Assembly: GCA_028826165.1 (NCBI GenBank)
Contig: JAPDFW010000075.1
Coordinates: forward strand, 258,501 to 322,500
Source: Anaeramoeba ignava
Lineage: Eukaryota; Metamonada; Anaeramoebidae
Direction of reading: 5' to 3'
Length of the DNA stretch: 64,000 nucleotides
Part shown: piece by piece, positions 13,301-24,800 of the stretch
Layout of the letters: each line of letters begins with the position of its first letter
Numbering within the stretch: position 1 is the first letter of the stretch
Program-made: the position numbers and the translations under genes
The notes under the pieces: model-generated
Seen by the model: only the letters and a program-made list of their open reading frames with translations
Told to the model about the DNA's origin: nothing
Databases searched by the model: none

Positions 13301-13635
13301 TAGGAATGGATCTTCCTTGTATTATTGAAGAAATGGCTCTTTTTCTTGGTTCTGGAGTAAAATGTTCAAAATTCGCATCAGCTGGTTCAACTGAATTACC
13401 AAAAGAAGCATTAAAAGCAATGGGAAATATAAATAGTTGTATACTTAAAAATCATGGAGTTTTAGTTGCTTATAAAGATACAAAATATGCAGTTAAAGCT
13501 GCTTTATTAATTGAGAAAATGTCCAAAATTTATATTGGAGCAAAACAATTAGGAAAAGTTGATATTCTTGATCTTTCTCAATTAAAATCTTTAACTCAAT
13601 TATTTTATGATTCAATTTCAACAACAAATAATTAA
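10354..13635 (+). CDS. Class II aldolase/epimerase-family enzyme, split by a 2.5-kb intron
   Basis: Exons 10354-10771 and 13304-13635 join in phase 1 (codon G|GA) to give 249 residues. The junction restores a continuous fold: HTHSPFASMLAVSG then MDLPCIIEEMALFLG. Family hallmarks are GEGNVSHRV and TPTHNDYS (phosphate pocket), SSELPLH with the likely catalytic Glu, HTHSP with two metal-binding His, and LKNHGVLV with the third His. The family includes fuculose-phosphate aldolase, ribulose-5-phosphate 4-epimerase and methylthioribulose-phosphate dehydratase; the exact substrate is not resolvable. The first 23 residues (F/K/S-rich, no acid) could be an organelle presequence, which is inference only. 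The stop is TAA at 13633-13635. Confidence 0.9.
10772..13303 (+). repeat. Intron filled with GAATT/GAATATT repeats
   Basis: A 2532-bp intron (gtttat...aatag) made almost entirely of GAATTGAATATT-type units. The flanks, from about 10800 to 11050 and 12850 to 13290, are near-perfect. The centre, 11100-12800, is scrambled with GGAAT and AAATGAAT variants. No open frame or known element is seen in it. Confidence 0.93.
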
Positions 13636-13897
13636 ATTAAATTAAATTAAATTAAACTAAACTAAACTTTTTTCTCACTTTTTTCTTTTTGTTTATTTTC
13701 TTAATTTTTTCAATTTTCTTTTTGTTTACTTTTTAAATTTTTTTAAGATCAAAAAAAAAAACAAAAAAAAAAAAAACAAAAAAATTATTTTTTTTTTAAT
13801 TTCCAAAATCATTTTTTTTTTCAATTATAAAAATTAAATTAAAATCAATTTTAAAAATTGAAATTATAATCTAAATTAAAACCGAAATTAAAAATCA

Positions 13898-16800
13898 ATG
13901 GAAAAACAACAAAAAAAATTATTAAAATTAAGACAAAAACAAAAAAAAAAGCTTATGAAATTAAAAGCGAAAAAAGAAAAACAAGAAAAGAAAAAACAGC
14001 AAAAAAATCCAAATCCAGAACAGACACAACAACCATCAATTCAATCACCACAAAAACAACAAGTGGTTGAAAAAAAATATTTTCATTGGATATTTGTTAA
14101 ACTTTGTGATGCTTATATTTCTCTTAAATCTCAAAATGTTTTTGCAATTTTGTCAATAAAAGGAACTCAAATGAAAAAATCTCGTTCTATTCAAATTAAA
14201 GATGGTTCAGTGACTTGGGATCAAGTAAGTTTTTTGATTTAACCAATATTCACGATTCAAATTAAAATTCATTTATAAAATCAAAATCAAAATTTAAATT
14301 GAAATGAAAATCAAAATCAAAATCAAAATCAAAATCAAAATTAAAATCAAAATTAAAATTAAAATTAAAATCAAAATTAAAATCAAAATTAAAATTAAAA
14401 TTAAAATTAAAATTCAAAATTAAAATCAAAATCAAAAATCAAAATCAAAATCAAAATTAAAATTAAAATTAAAATCAAAAATTAAAATTAAAATCAAAAT
14501 TAAAATTTAAATCAAAATTAATAGGTTTTCAATTTTGGATTGATTAATTTAAATAGAACTGTTAATATAGAAATTTATCAAAAAGATACAGAAAAGTATT
14601 TTTGTTCTTTCAATTTCTAAAAAAATAAAAAATATATAAATAATTAATTTAAATTCAAAAATTAAATTTCAATTTAAAATCAAAAAGTGAATCAATTATT
14701 GGTTCAACTGAAATTTCACTTATTGATCTAAAAGAAAATTCATTAGTAAATAAACAAATTGAATTCACAAATTTGGATGGATATTTTAAATTAAACATTT
14801 TTTATAAGAAATTTCTTAAAACACAATCACTTAAAGTAAAAATTAAAAAAATATTAAAAAAATAACAAGATTTGGATTATGATTTTTTTTATTCAAAAAA
14901 TTTAGGAAGTTGAATCATTATTAAAAAATGAACCAATATTTCCTGAAAACAAAACCAAAACAGAATCAAAAACAGAATCAAAAACAGAATCAAAAACAGA
15001 ATCAAAAACAGAATCAAAAACAGAATCAAAAACAGAATCAAAAACAGAATCAAAAACAGAATCAAAAACAAAATCAAATCAAAAACCTAAAAAAGAATCA
15101 AAAACAGATTCAAAAACAAAACCAAAAACAGAATCAAAAAAAGATTCAAAAACAGAATCAAAAAAAGATTCAAAAACAGAATCAAAAACAGATTCAAAAA
15201 CAGAATCAAATCAAAAACCTAAAAAAGAATCAAAAACAAAACCAAAAACAGAATCAAAAAAAGATTCAAAAACAGATTCAAAAAAAGATTCAAAAAAAGA
15301 TTCAAAAAAAGATTCAAAAAAAGATTCAAAAAGAATCAAAAACAAAATTCAAAAAGAAAACAAAACCTAAAAAGATTCAAAAACAGATTCAAAAACAAAT
15401 CAAATAAAACCTAAAAAGAATCAAAAACAGATTCAAAAAGATTCAAAAACAGAATCAAAAACAGATACAAAAAAAGATTCAAAAAAAGATTCAAAAAAAG
15501 ATTCAAAAAAAGATTCAAAAACAGAATCAAAAACAAAATCAAAAACAAAACCAAAAACAGAATCAAAAACAGAATCAAAAACAGAATCAAAAACAGATTC
15601 AAAAAAAGATTCAAAAAAAGATTCAAAAACAGAATCAAATCAAAAACCTAAAAAAGAATCAAAAACAAAACCAAAAACAGAATCAAAAACAGATTCAAAA
15701 ACAGATTCAAAAAAAGATTCAAATCAAAAACCTAAAAAAGATTCAAAAAAAGATTCAAAAACAGATTCAAAAAAAGAATCTAAAGATAATCAAAAACAAA
15801 ATTCAAAATCACCAAATAATCAAAAAGAAATCACAAATGAAAGTTATTCAGAAAGAACAGAAACAGAAACAGAATCGGAAATTTTTTCAGATTCTTTGCA
15901 AAATGAAAATTTAAGGAAACAAAATAATTTAGAAACTAAAATTGAAAATTTTTCAAAACAAAATGATAGTTTAAGTCGAAAATTGAAGTTACAATTTGTT
16001 TATGGATTTAGAGGTTCAGAATCAAGACATAATATTTATTATATTAATAATGAAGAATTTGTTTATCATACTGCAAAAATTGGAATTATTTTTAATACAA
16101 CAAATCGAACACAAAAATTCTTTTTTGGACATTCTTCTCAAATTAGTTGGTAATTTTATATCAATTTTAAATCAATTTTATATCAATTTTATATTAATTT
16201 TAAATCAATTTTAAATCAATTTTATATCAATTTTATATCAATTTTATATCAATTTTAAATTAATTTTAAATCAATTTTATATCAATTTTAAATCAATTTT
16301 ATATCAATTTTATATCAATTTTATATCAATTTTATATCAATTTTAAATCAATTTTAAATTAATTTTATATCAATTTTATATCAATTTTAAATCAATTTTA
16401 TATCAATTTTATATCAATTTTATATCAATTTTATATCAATTTTAAATCAATTTTAAATTAATTTTATATTAATTTTAAATCAATTTTATATCAATTTTAA
16501 ATCAATTTTAAATTAATTTTATATTAATTTTATATCAATTTTAATATCAATTTTAAATCAATTTTAAATCAATTTTAAATCATTTTTATATCAAATTTAA
16601 ATCAATTTTAAATCAATTTTATATCAATTTTAAATCAATTTTAAATCAATTTTAAATCAATTTTAAATCAATTTTAAATTAATTTTAAATCAATTTTAAA
16701 TTAATTTTAAATCAATTTTAAATCGATTTTAAATCAAATTTAAATCAATTTTAAATCAATTTTATATCAATTTTATATCAATTTTATATCAATTTTAAAT

Positions 16801-19734
16801 CAATTTTATATCAATTTTATATTAATTTTAAATCAATTTTAAATTAATTTTAAATCAATTCTAAATCAATTTTATATCAATTTTATATTAATTTTAAATC
16901 AATTTTAAATCAATTTTAAATCAATTTTAAATCAATTTTAAATAGTATTGGTCTTCATCCTAATCATAAACTTGTTGCTACAGGACAAGAAGGAAAAGAA
17001 CCTTTAATTTGTATTTGGGATAGTCAAACACTTCAATTACATACAAGTTTTAAAGTTCCAAGTGCAAAAGGACTTAATTTAATAACATTTTCTTCTGATG
17101 GAAAAATTTTATTTTGTGTTTCAACAGATCCACAACATACAGTTTGGGTTTGGGATTGGGAAAATAAAAGTTTATTAGCTTCTGCACCAGGATATGATAA
17201 AAAGGTTAATTAATTTTTAATTTTTAATTTTTAATTTTTCCGATTTAAAAATTTTTTTCCGATTTTTAAATTTATTTAATTTAATTTAATTTAATTTAAT
17301 TTAATTTAATTTTTATAGATTCTTGCAATCGCAAGTCATCCAAAAGATCCTACACAATTTGTAACATGTGGAATTTCTCATATAAAATTTTGGAATTTTT
17401 CAAATTCAGTTCTTAATTCAGTTGAAGGGAATTTTGGAACAAAACAAAAAACAATGTTACTTTCAATTGCAATTACACAAAATAAAACTGTTTTAACAGG
17501 AACAAAAACAGGAGAGATTTTAGTTTGGTCTTATGATAACTATAAATTGATAAAATTTTACAGAGCTCATACAGTATATTTTAATATAAATCAAATATTT
17601 AATATTGAATATAAATCTAATATTGAAAATAAATCAAATATTTAATATAAATCTAATATTTAATATTTAATATTTATTATTTAATATAAATCAAATATTT
17701 AATATTTAATATAAATCAAATATTTAATATTTAATATAAATCTAATATTGAATATAAATCAAATATTGAATATAAATCAAATATTTAATATTGAATATAA
17801 ATCAAATATTTAATATTGAATATAAATCAAATATTTAATATTGAATATAAATCAAATATTTAATATTGAATATAAATCAAATATTTAATATTTAATATAA
17901 ATCAAATATTTAATATTGAATATAAATCAAATATTTAATATAAATCAAATATTAAATATTTAATATTTAAAATAAATCTAATATCTAATATTTAATATAA
18001 ATCAAATATTGAATATTTAATTTGAATATAAATCAAATATTTAATATAAATCTAATATTTAATATAAATCAAATATTTAATATAAATCAAATATTTAATA
18101 TTTAATATAAATCAAATATTGAATATAAATCAAATATTTAATATTTAATATTTAATATTTAATATTTAATATTTAATATTTAATATTTAATATTTAATAT
18201 TTAATATTGAATATAAATCAAATATTTAATATTTAATATTTAATATTTAATATTTAATATTGAATATTGAATATATAATATAAATCAAATATTTAAATTA
18301 TAATTTATTAGGGTGGTGGTTGTTCAGCTCTGAGTGCTTTACCTCATGGAAATTTTATTTCAGGAGGAAAAGATGGAAAAGCTATTATTTGGGATGAAAA
18401 AACATTTAAAGAATTAAATAAAATTGAAACTATGTTAGGAGGACAAATTCGAGCAATTAATGTATCTCCAAATGGAAAAAAGATTGTAAGCGGAACATTA
18501 AAGAATCAAATATGGGAATCCTCTATTGAATCAAAGAAATCAGAGTTATTGATTATGGTATTTATTATTTTTCTTTTTTTATTATAAATTAAATTAAAAT
18601 TAAAATTAAATTAAAAATTAATAAAATTAAAAAATTAAATTAAAATTAAATTAAAAATTAAATTAAAAATTAAATTAAAATTAAATTAAAATTAAATTAA
18701 AATCAAATTAATAAATTAAATTAAATTAAATTAAAAATCAAATTAATAAATTAAATTAAATTAAATTAAAATTAAATAATTAAAATAAATTAAAAATTTA
18801 ATTAATAAATAAAAATTAAATCAATTTAAAAAATTTTTATCCGATTTCAAAAATTAAAATTTATAAATTAAAAAATAAAAATTAAAAATTAAAAAATTTT
18901 TATCCGATTTCAAAAATTTATAAAAATAATTATAAAATTTTAAATTTTTCTAAAAAGTCACATGGAGATGAAGTATGGGGAGTTGCAACCCATCCAACAA
19001 AACCACAATTTGTTACAGCAAGTGATGATAGAACAATACTCTGTTGGGATGGAGAAAAAAACGAGATGAAATCAAGATTAAGCATCAACGGACAACCAAG
19101 AATTGTAATATATTCACCATCAGGAGAATACATTGGAGTTGGATTACGAGATGGAGAGTTTATAATTGTAACATCAGGAGACTTAAAACAAGTAGCAAAT
19201 CGAAAGGATATGGCAAGTCCAGTTTCTCAGATGGTTTTTTCTCCAGATAATAAACAACTTCTTATTGGATTTGAAGACGGAACTGTTGCTAATTATAAAT
19301 CGCAAACAAATTTCCGAAAAAGTTATGAAGTCAAAATTGAAGGATCAGTTAAAGCTTTAGATTTTTCAAAAGAAAATGATTATTTTCGAGTTTCAAATGG
19401 AAAACAATCTTATTTCTTCGCTTCAGATCGTGGAAAGCTTCTTTCTGATCATGAGAAAATCTCTTGGATATCTTATTCTTGTGATATTGTTGAGAAAATC
19501 CCTGATGTTGACAGCTTTGATTTTGCTCCAGGTTGTCTTATTCTTGCTCAAAAATCTTCTGCTATTCAAATTTCTAATTTTCCAAATGTTGATCCAAATG
19601 AATCTTCTCTTTATTTTGGTCATGGTTCAAAAGTTTCTAATCTTAAGTGTTTGCAGAAATCTTTTTTGATTTCTGTGGGAAGTAAGGATATGTCTATATT
19701 TAAATGGGATTTGATTCCTACTTATGATTTTTGA
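13898..19734 (+). CDS. C2-domain protein fused to an EML-type WD40 propeller
   Basis: Eight exons: 13898-14224, 14525-14595, 14688-14835, 14906-16149, 16946-17204, 17319-17573, 18312-18557, 18958-19734. All joins are GT-AG and in frame, giving 1108 residues. A basic start (1-45) leads to a C2-like sandwich (about 47-182: FVKLCDAYISL, VTWDQVFNF, IGSTEISLIDL). A KTES/KKDS linker follows (about 198-480). From about 538 the EML signature appears: FVYGFRGSESRHNIYYI, HPNHKLVATGQEG, WVWDWENKSLLA, FVTCGISHIKFW, FISGGKDGKAIIWD, SHGDEVWGVATHP and the terminal SVGSKDMSIFKWDL. EML proteins bind microtubules through tandem propellers. An in-frame TAA at 15368-15370 lies in a patch of shortened A-runs, so the gene may be broken or split into two models. 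The T-rich leader is at about 13800-13830. Confidence 0.75.
14225..14524 (+). repeat. Intron 1 of the C2-EML gene, AAAATC/AAAATT array
   Basis: A 300-nt intron (gtaagt...aatag). From about 14280 to 14515 it is a hexamer array of AAAATC and AAAATT. The donor gtaagt is the closest to the general eukaryotic consensus in the window. Confidence 0.85.
14950..15780 (+). repeat. Coding KTES/KKDS microsatellite in the C2-EML gene
   Basis: A 12-bp unit AAAACAGAATCA encodes KTES. Variants encode KKDS, and longer blocks encode SNQKPKKESK and SKTKPKT. The array keeps one frame from 14906 onward except between about 15325 and 15450. There several A-runs are one base short and a TAA appears at 15368. Confidence 0.9.
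16150..16945 (+). repeat. Intron 4 of the C2-EML gene, 11-bp TCAATTTTAWA array
   Basis: A 796-nt intron (gtaatt...aatag) built of 11-bp units TCAATTTTATA and TCAATTTTAAA. The phase-2 splice makes TGT, giving GHSSQISCIGLHP across the junction. This is the expected EML blade sequence. Confidence 0.92.
17574..18311 (+). repeat. Intron 6 of the C2-EML gene, ATATTTAATATAAATCAA array
   Basis: A 738-nt phase-0 intron (gtatat...ttattag) of mixed TAAATCAAATATTTAATATT units and pure TTTAATA runs near 18140-18200. No coding potential is seen. Confidence 0.92.
18558..18957 (+). repeat. Intron 7 of the C2-EML gene, TTAAATTAAAA-type AT tract
   Basis: A 400-nt intron (gtattt...aaaag) of loosely repeated TAAATTAAAATTAAAT. 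Near its 3' end it has two copies of TTTTTATCCGATTTCAAAAA, at about 18836-18854 and 18899-18917. Confidence 0.85.
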
Positions 19735-19749
19735 ATTGGTTGATTGATA

Positions 19750-21186
19750 TTCTGAAACAAATAAATTTAATAATAAATTTAATAATAATTTTAATAATAA
19801 ATTTAATAATAAATTAATAATAATTTTATTAATAATTTTAATAATTTTAATAATAAATTTAATAATAAATTTAATAATAAATTTAATAATAAATTTAATA
19901 ATAATTTTAATAATAATTTTAATAATAAATTTAATAATAATTTTAATAATAAATTTAATAATAATTTTAATAATAATTTTAATAATAATTTTAATAATAA
20001 ATTTAATAATAATTTTAATAATAAATTTAATAATAATTTTAATAATAAATTTAATAATAATTTTAATAATAAATTTAATAATAATTTTAATAATAATTTT
20101 AATAATAATTTTAATAATAATTTTAATAATAAATTTAATAATAAATTTAAATAAAATCGGATAATAAATTTAATAATAATTTTAATAATAATTTTAATAA
20201 TAATTTTAATAATAATTTTAATAATAATTTTAATAATAAATTTAATAATAAATTTAATAATAATTTTAATAATAATTTTAATAATAAATTTAATAATAAT
20301 TTTAATAATTTTAATAATAATTTAATAATAATTTTAATAATAAATTTAATAATAAATTAATAATAAATTTAATAATAAATTAAATAATAAATTTAATAAT
20401 AAATTTAATAATAATTTTAATAATAATTTTAATAATAAATTTAATAATAATTTTTAATAATAATTTTAATAATAATTTTAATAATAATTTTAATAATAAT
20501 TTTAATAATAATTTTAATAATAAATTTAATAATAATTTTAATAATAATTTTAATAATAAATTTAATAATAAATTTAATAATAATTTTAATAATAAATTTA
20601 ATAATAAATTTAATAATAATTTTAATAATAATTTTAATAAATAATTTTAATAATAAATTTAATAATAATTTTAATAATAATTTTAAATAATAAATTTAAT
20701 AATAATTTTAATAATAATTTTAATAATAATTTAATAATAAATTTTAATAATAATTTTAATAATAATTTTAATAATAATTTTAATAATAATTTAATAATAA
20801 ATTTTAATAATAATTTTAAATAATAATTTTAATAATAATTTTAATAATAATTTTAATAATAATTTTAAATAATAAATTTAATAATAAATTTAATAATAAT
20901 TTTAATAATAAATTTAATAATAAATTTAATAATAATTTTAATAATAATTTTAATAATAAATTTAATAATAATTTTAATAATAAATTTAATAATAAATTTA
21001 ATAATAAATTTAATAATAATTTTAATATTAAATTTAATAATAATTTTAATAATAAATTTAATAATAAATTTAATAATAAATTTTAATAATAAATTTATAA
21101 TATTTTTAATAATAAATTTAATAATAATTTAAATAATAATTTTAATAATAAATTTAATAATAATTTTAATAATAAATTTTAAATAA
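19750..21186. repeat. 12-bp TTTAATAATAAA spacer array
   Basis: About 1.44 kb of TTTAATAATAAA and TTTTAATAATAA units between the C2-EML stop and the acylphosphatase stop, so it lies between convergent 3' ends. Homogeneity is high, with a few 1-bp slips. AAATCGGATA interrupts it near 20153 and terminates it near 21187. Confidence 0.95.
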
Positions 21187-21239
21187 AAATCGGATAAAAA
21201 TTGTTTTTGTTTTTTTATTTTCATTTTTGATTTTGAAAA

Positions 21240-21676
21240 TTAAATATAAATTTCAATTCTTGGTTTAAAAACTGAATCCTTTTTTTCAGTTGAAACTTGA
21301 TGTTTTTCAAGAGATTTTCCATCATTTTTTTCTTCAACATCTGTAGCTTGAGCATTCCAAGAATTAATTTCTTTTCCACTTTTTAAATAATCAATAAGTT
21401 CTTGAACTTTTGAATCTTCACCAGATAAAGTAAGAGAAACTGTTCCATCAAATAAATTTGTTGCACCTGCTTTTAAACCTCTATTTATTGCAGCATTAAC
21501 AATAGTTTGTCTAAAAAAAACACCTTGAACATTTCCTTTAAATTTTTTAATTGAAATTTTTAATTGAAATTTTTAATTGATTTTTTAATTTAAATTTTTA
21601 ATTGAAATTTTTAATTATAATTTTTAATTTGAATTAAAAAACCTGAAATAATAAAATATCTTATAACAGAAGTCAT
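21240..21676 (-). CDS. Acylphosphatase
   Basis: Two exons, 21643-21676 and 21240-21535, are separated by a 107-nt GT-AG phase-1 intron. Together they encode 109 residues. The first exon is only 34 nt (MTSVIRYFIISG), so the gene is easily missed. The splice restores the family signature ISGNVQGVFFRQ with catalytic Arg20. TNLFDGTVSLTL carries catalytic Asn38. The Arg-to-Asn spacing of 18 is that of human ACYP (R23, N41). The enzyme hydrolyses acylphosphates such as 1,3-bisphosphoglycerate or carbamoyl phosphate in the cytosol. The glycine usually found before FR (GVGFR) is Phe here. The C-terminus is slightly longer than usual and charged, ending in KPRIEIYI. It is convergent with the C2-EML gene across a 12-bp array. 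Confidence 0.9.
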
Positions 21677-21892
21677 TTTTTTTTTAAAAAAGAAGAAGCA
21701 AAAAAAAATGATTTTTTTTTTAATTTGGAAAATATTTTTTAAATTATTTTATTATATTTAATATTATTTTAAATATATATAAATAAATATTTAAATATTA
21801 TTTTAAATTTAAAAAAAAATTAAAAAGAAAAAATTTTTTTTTAATTTTTTTTTTTTCATTTTTTTTTCATTTAATTTGATTTAAAAAAGTAA

Positions 21893-24800
21893 ATGGATTC
21901 AATAAAAGAAAAAGAAAAAGAAATAAAAAAGATTTGTAAATGGATTTCTTTAGTAATTGATAAAAATTTTCAACCAAATCTACAGTTACAAAGTTTTTTG
22001 AAATACATACTTTTATTAATAGAAACAATACAAGAAAAAGAAATTGATTTATCAAATTTGTTTGTTCTCCTTTTTTTTTTAATTTAATTTAAATTTTATT
22101 AATTTTATTTTAAATTAATTTTTTTATTTATTTTTTTATATTAAAGTCCGTTAGATAATAAAGAAAAAATGATTCAAATTATTAACGAAACTTCTCAAAA
22201 TTATGGAATACAAGAACAATTCTTTATCGATTCAGAAAAAATAAATGAATCAAATAAAATGGAAAATTTCAAACCATTAATTCTTCAATTTGCAATAATT
22301 GCCAAAAAAAACAACTTCAAACATCAACTTAATTTAAAAGAAAATGAAAATGAAAATGAAAATGAAAATGAAAATCAAATTGAAAAAATTAATATGAATG
22401 ATGAATGGAAAGCAAAAGATGAAGAATTAGACAATTTACTGTTTCAAACAGCGTTAAATGATCAATCAAAAACAAACCAAATTTTTCAAAACGGAAAAGA
22501 TCATCAAAAAATGATTGAAGGAGTTGATGAAAAAGAAACATGGAAACTAGAAGACGATTTTGCAAATCAATTCTATTCAACACAAACACCAACTCCTAAA
22601 CCAGAATCAATGTCTCTTGGCAATACAGAGACACCCAGAAATGAATACAGTGAAATGGAGTATAAAATATATCAAAATGCACAAAGAAATTTTGCAAACT
22701 CAAAAGCTTCCTTTAATATTTCGGTTGTGAACCAAATGGATCAGACAAGAAAGGAGGCAATTCTTTCATTGAAACAGAACAAGTTTCTTGTCACAATCCC
22801 GCCAAGAAATAAAATAGGAAGCAAATTTTTTGGACCTCATTCAATTAATATTGAAAAAATTCAAGGCGATCAAGATCATCTTCTCAAATTATATCTTGAA
22901 AAAAATCAACATGTAATTATTCAAGCGCTTGATTTTCATCAGCAATTAGAAATTCTCAAAACTTTCCAATTGTTCCAATTTTATAATTATTCATCTTCAA
23001 TTTTCCAAATTTATGCTTCAATTCTCGGTGAAAAAATGGAGAAAGAAGCCCTTGTTATGAAATTCACTCAACAAAATTCCGCACAATTTGAAATACAATT
23101 CCAGACAGTTTCAACAGGTGTTGTTGTCGGTAATTTACTGATGCAAAACGGCAACGCAAAGATCATCAACTTCGAAAAAAACATCAATATTTCATTCGCA
23201 CTTTCTTTGAAAGATCCAGTGATTCTAATGAGTAAGAAAAATGAACTGAAAATGCGTCTTTCGTTCCAAGACAGAAACAACCAGCCTGTTGATATTTACT
23301 GTCTCACAAGAACTCAGCGCGATTTGTTAATCGAGTGTTTTGATCATTTTAAGAAAAACATTGAATTTTCACAGAATGAAAATTTTTCGTTCCAAAATTT
23401 AACCTCAATTCCCGAGACACAGATAACTCCACAAAAAAGCTTCAGCATCATTTCTATGGCATCTCCACAGCATTTAATGACTGGAAGCTTCCGCACAACA
23501 TCAAGCTTCTCAAACGCATTTCTTAGATCGAATCTCAACATTGAACAATTTTCACAAATTTCAAATGAACCCAATTTATCGTTTGAAAAAATAAATGAAC
23601 AAATAACGGAAAAACCGTCAGTTAAACCAACAGATCTCATCTCAAATCGCTACGAGCTTGAGCGACATTTCACTCAATTTTACACATACACACACTTCAC
23701 AAAAAATGGTGAAGGCATGATTATCCAGAAGAAAACACATTTGCCTCTTTCAGATGATTCTGCATGGAAATCGCCTGTTTTACAAACAGAAAATTTATTC
23801 CAAAAAAAAATTATTGAAAAAAAAACTCATCGCAATTTACTTCGAAAAAGTGCTAAATTTAAGATCAAGGTTGTTGGCGAACAAAGCTATCCTGCGACAA
23901 TCAAAATCAGCGAGAGCGCTTTGATCTTTTATGCAGGAAAAGACAGAGAATCACAAAGCAAAGTGCTCGAGATTGCATATGATGATGAACACTTCTTTCT
24001 CGACACAACTTGTCTCAATAGAGTCTTGCTCAGATATAAATCATCCTTCATTCTTTTTCTCATGAAAAGCGCGCTTGAAAGGGATGTTTTCATGAACACT
24101 TATCTCATCATGTCGAACAAGAAATTTGTGCGCGAACTTGTCAACTTAAAAAAGATCCAAAACCCAAATTTTGTTCTTGTCGGAACAACAACAATCACAG
24201 ATTTTAATGCAATCAATAATTCCTTTGGAGAGGAAACGGACGAGGAAGAAGCAGCACCTTCCCAATATGAATACAAAAAGAATTCCAAAGCATTGAAGGA
24301 TTTTTGGAAGGACGCATTTAGCCACAAATCGTATCTACTCGAATCAAATATCACAAAATATTCTTATGATGTTTATGATTCCTTGATGAACGTCGCTTCA
24401 AAAGTTCATATTATTCTTGAAAACACCCATTTCACAATCCAGATCAACAAAACACTTATCAAACGAAGATACAGTCAGTATTCCATGCTTGTTGATACAG
24501 AAGAAAACCAACTTAATTGCCGTTTTGATTTGGATGAAAAAAACTACATTTTCCTCAAATTCAATAATTATGAAGAAAAATTGGGGTTTTCTTTAGATCT
24601 CGAAAACAAAAAACGCAAATCCGCAAGTTTTTTCAGAATATGGTCATCAAGAATTCCGCAAAGCATCTCTCAGGATTGTTACATCTACATTTCAGGAGGA
24701 AAATTTCCTGCGCGGATTGCATTGGAATTCGATCGATTGATGATATATTATCATAAATACGAAACCAAATCGCAAGAAATCGAAATCCAAAAAACGGTTC

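Noticed and set aside
14928-15407. QNQKQNQK frame as a separate protein
   Set aside because: The KTES frame is the one reached by the intron 3 splice site and leading into the EML domain.
16150-16945. CRISPR-like or satellite array with regular spacing
   Set aside because: No unique spacers; units are contiguous, AT-only and bounded by splice sites in a eukaryotic gene.
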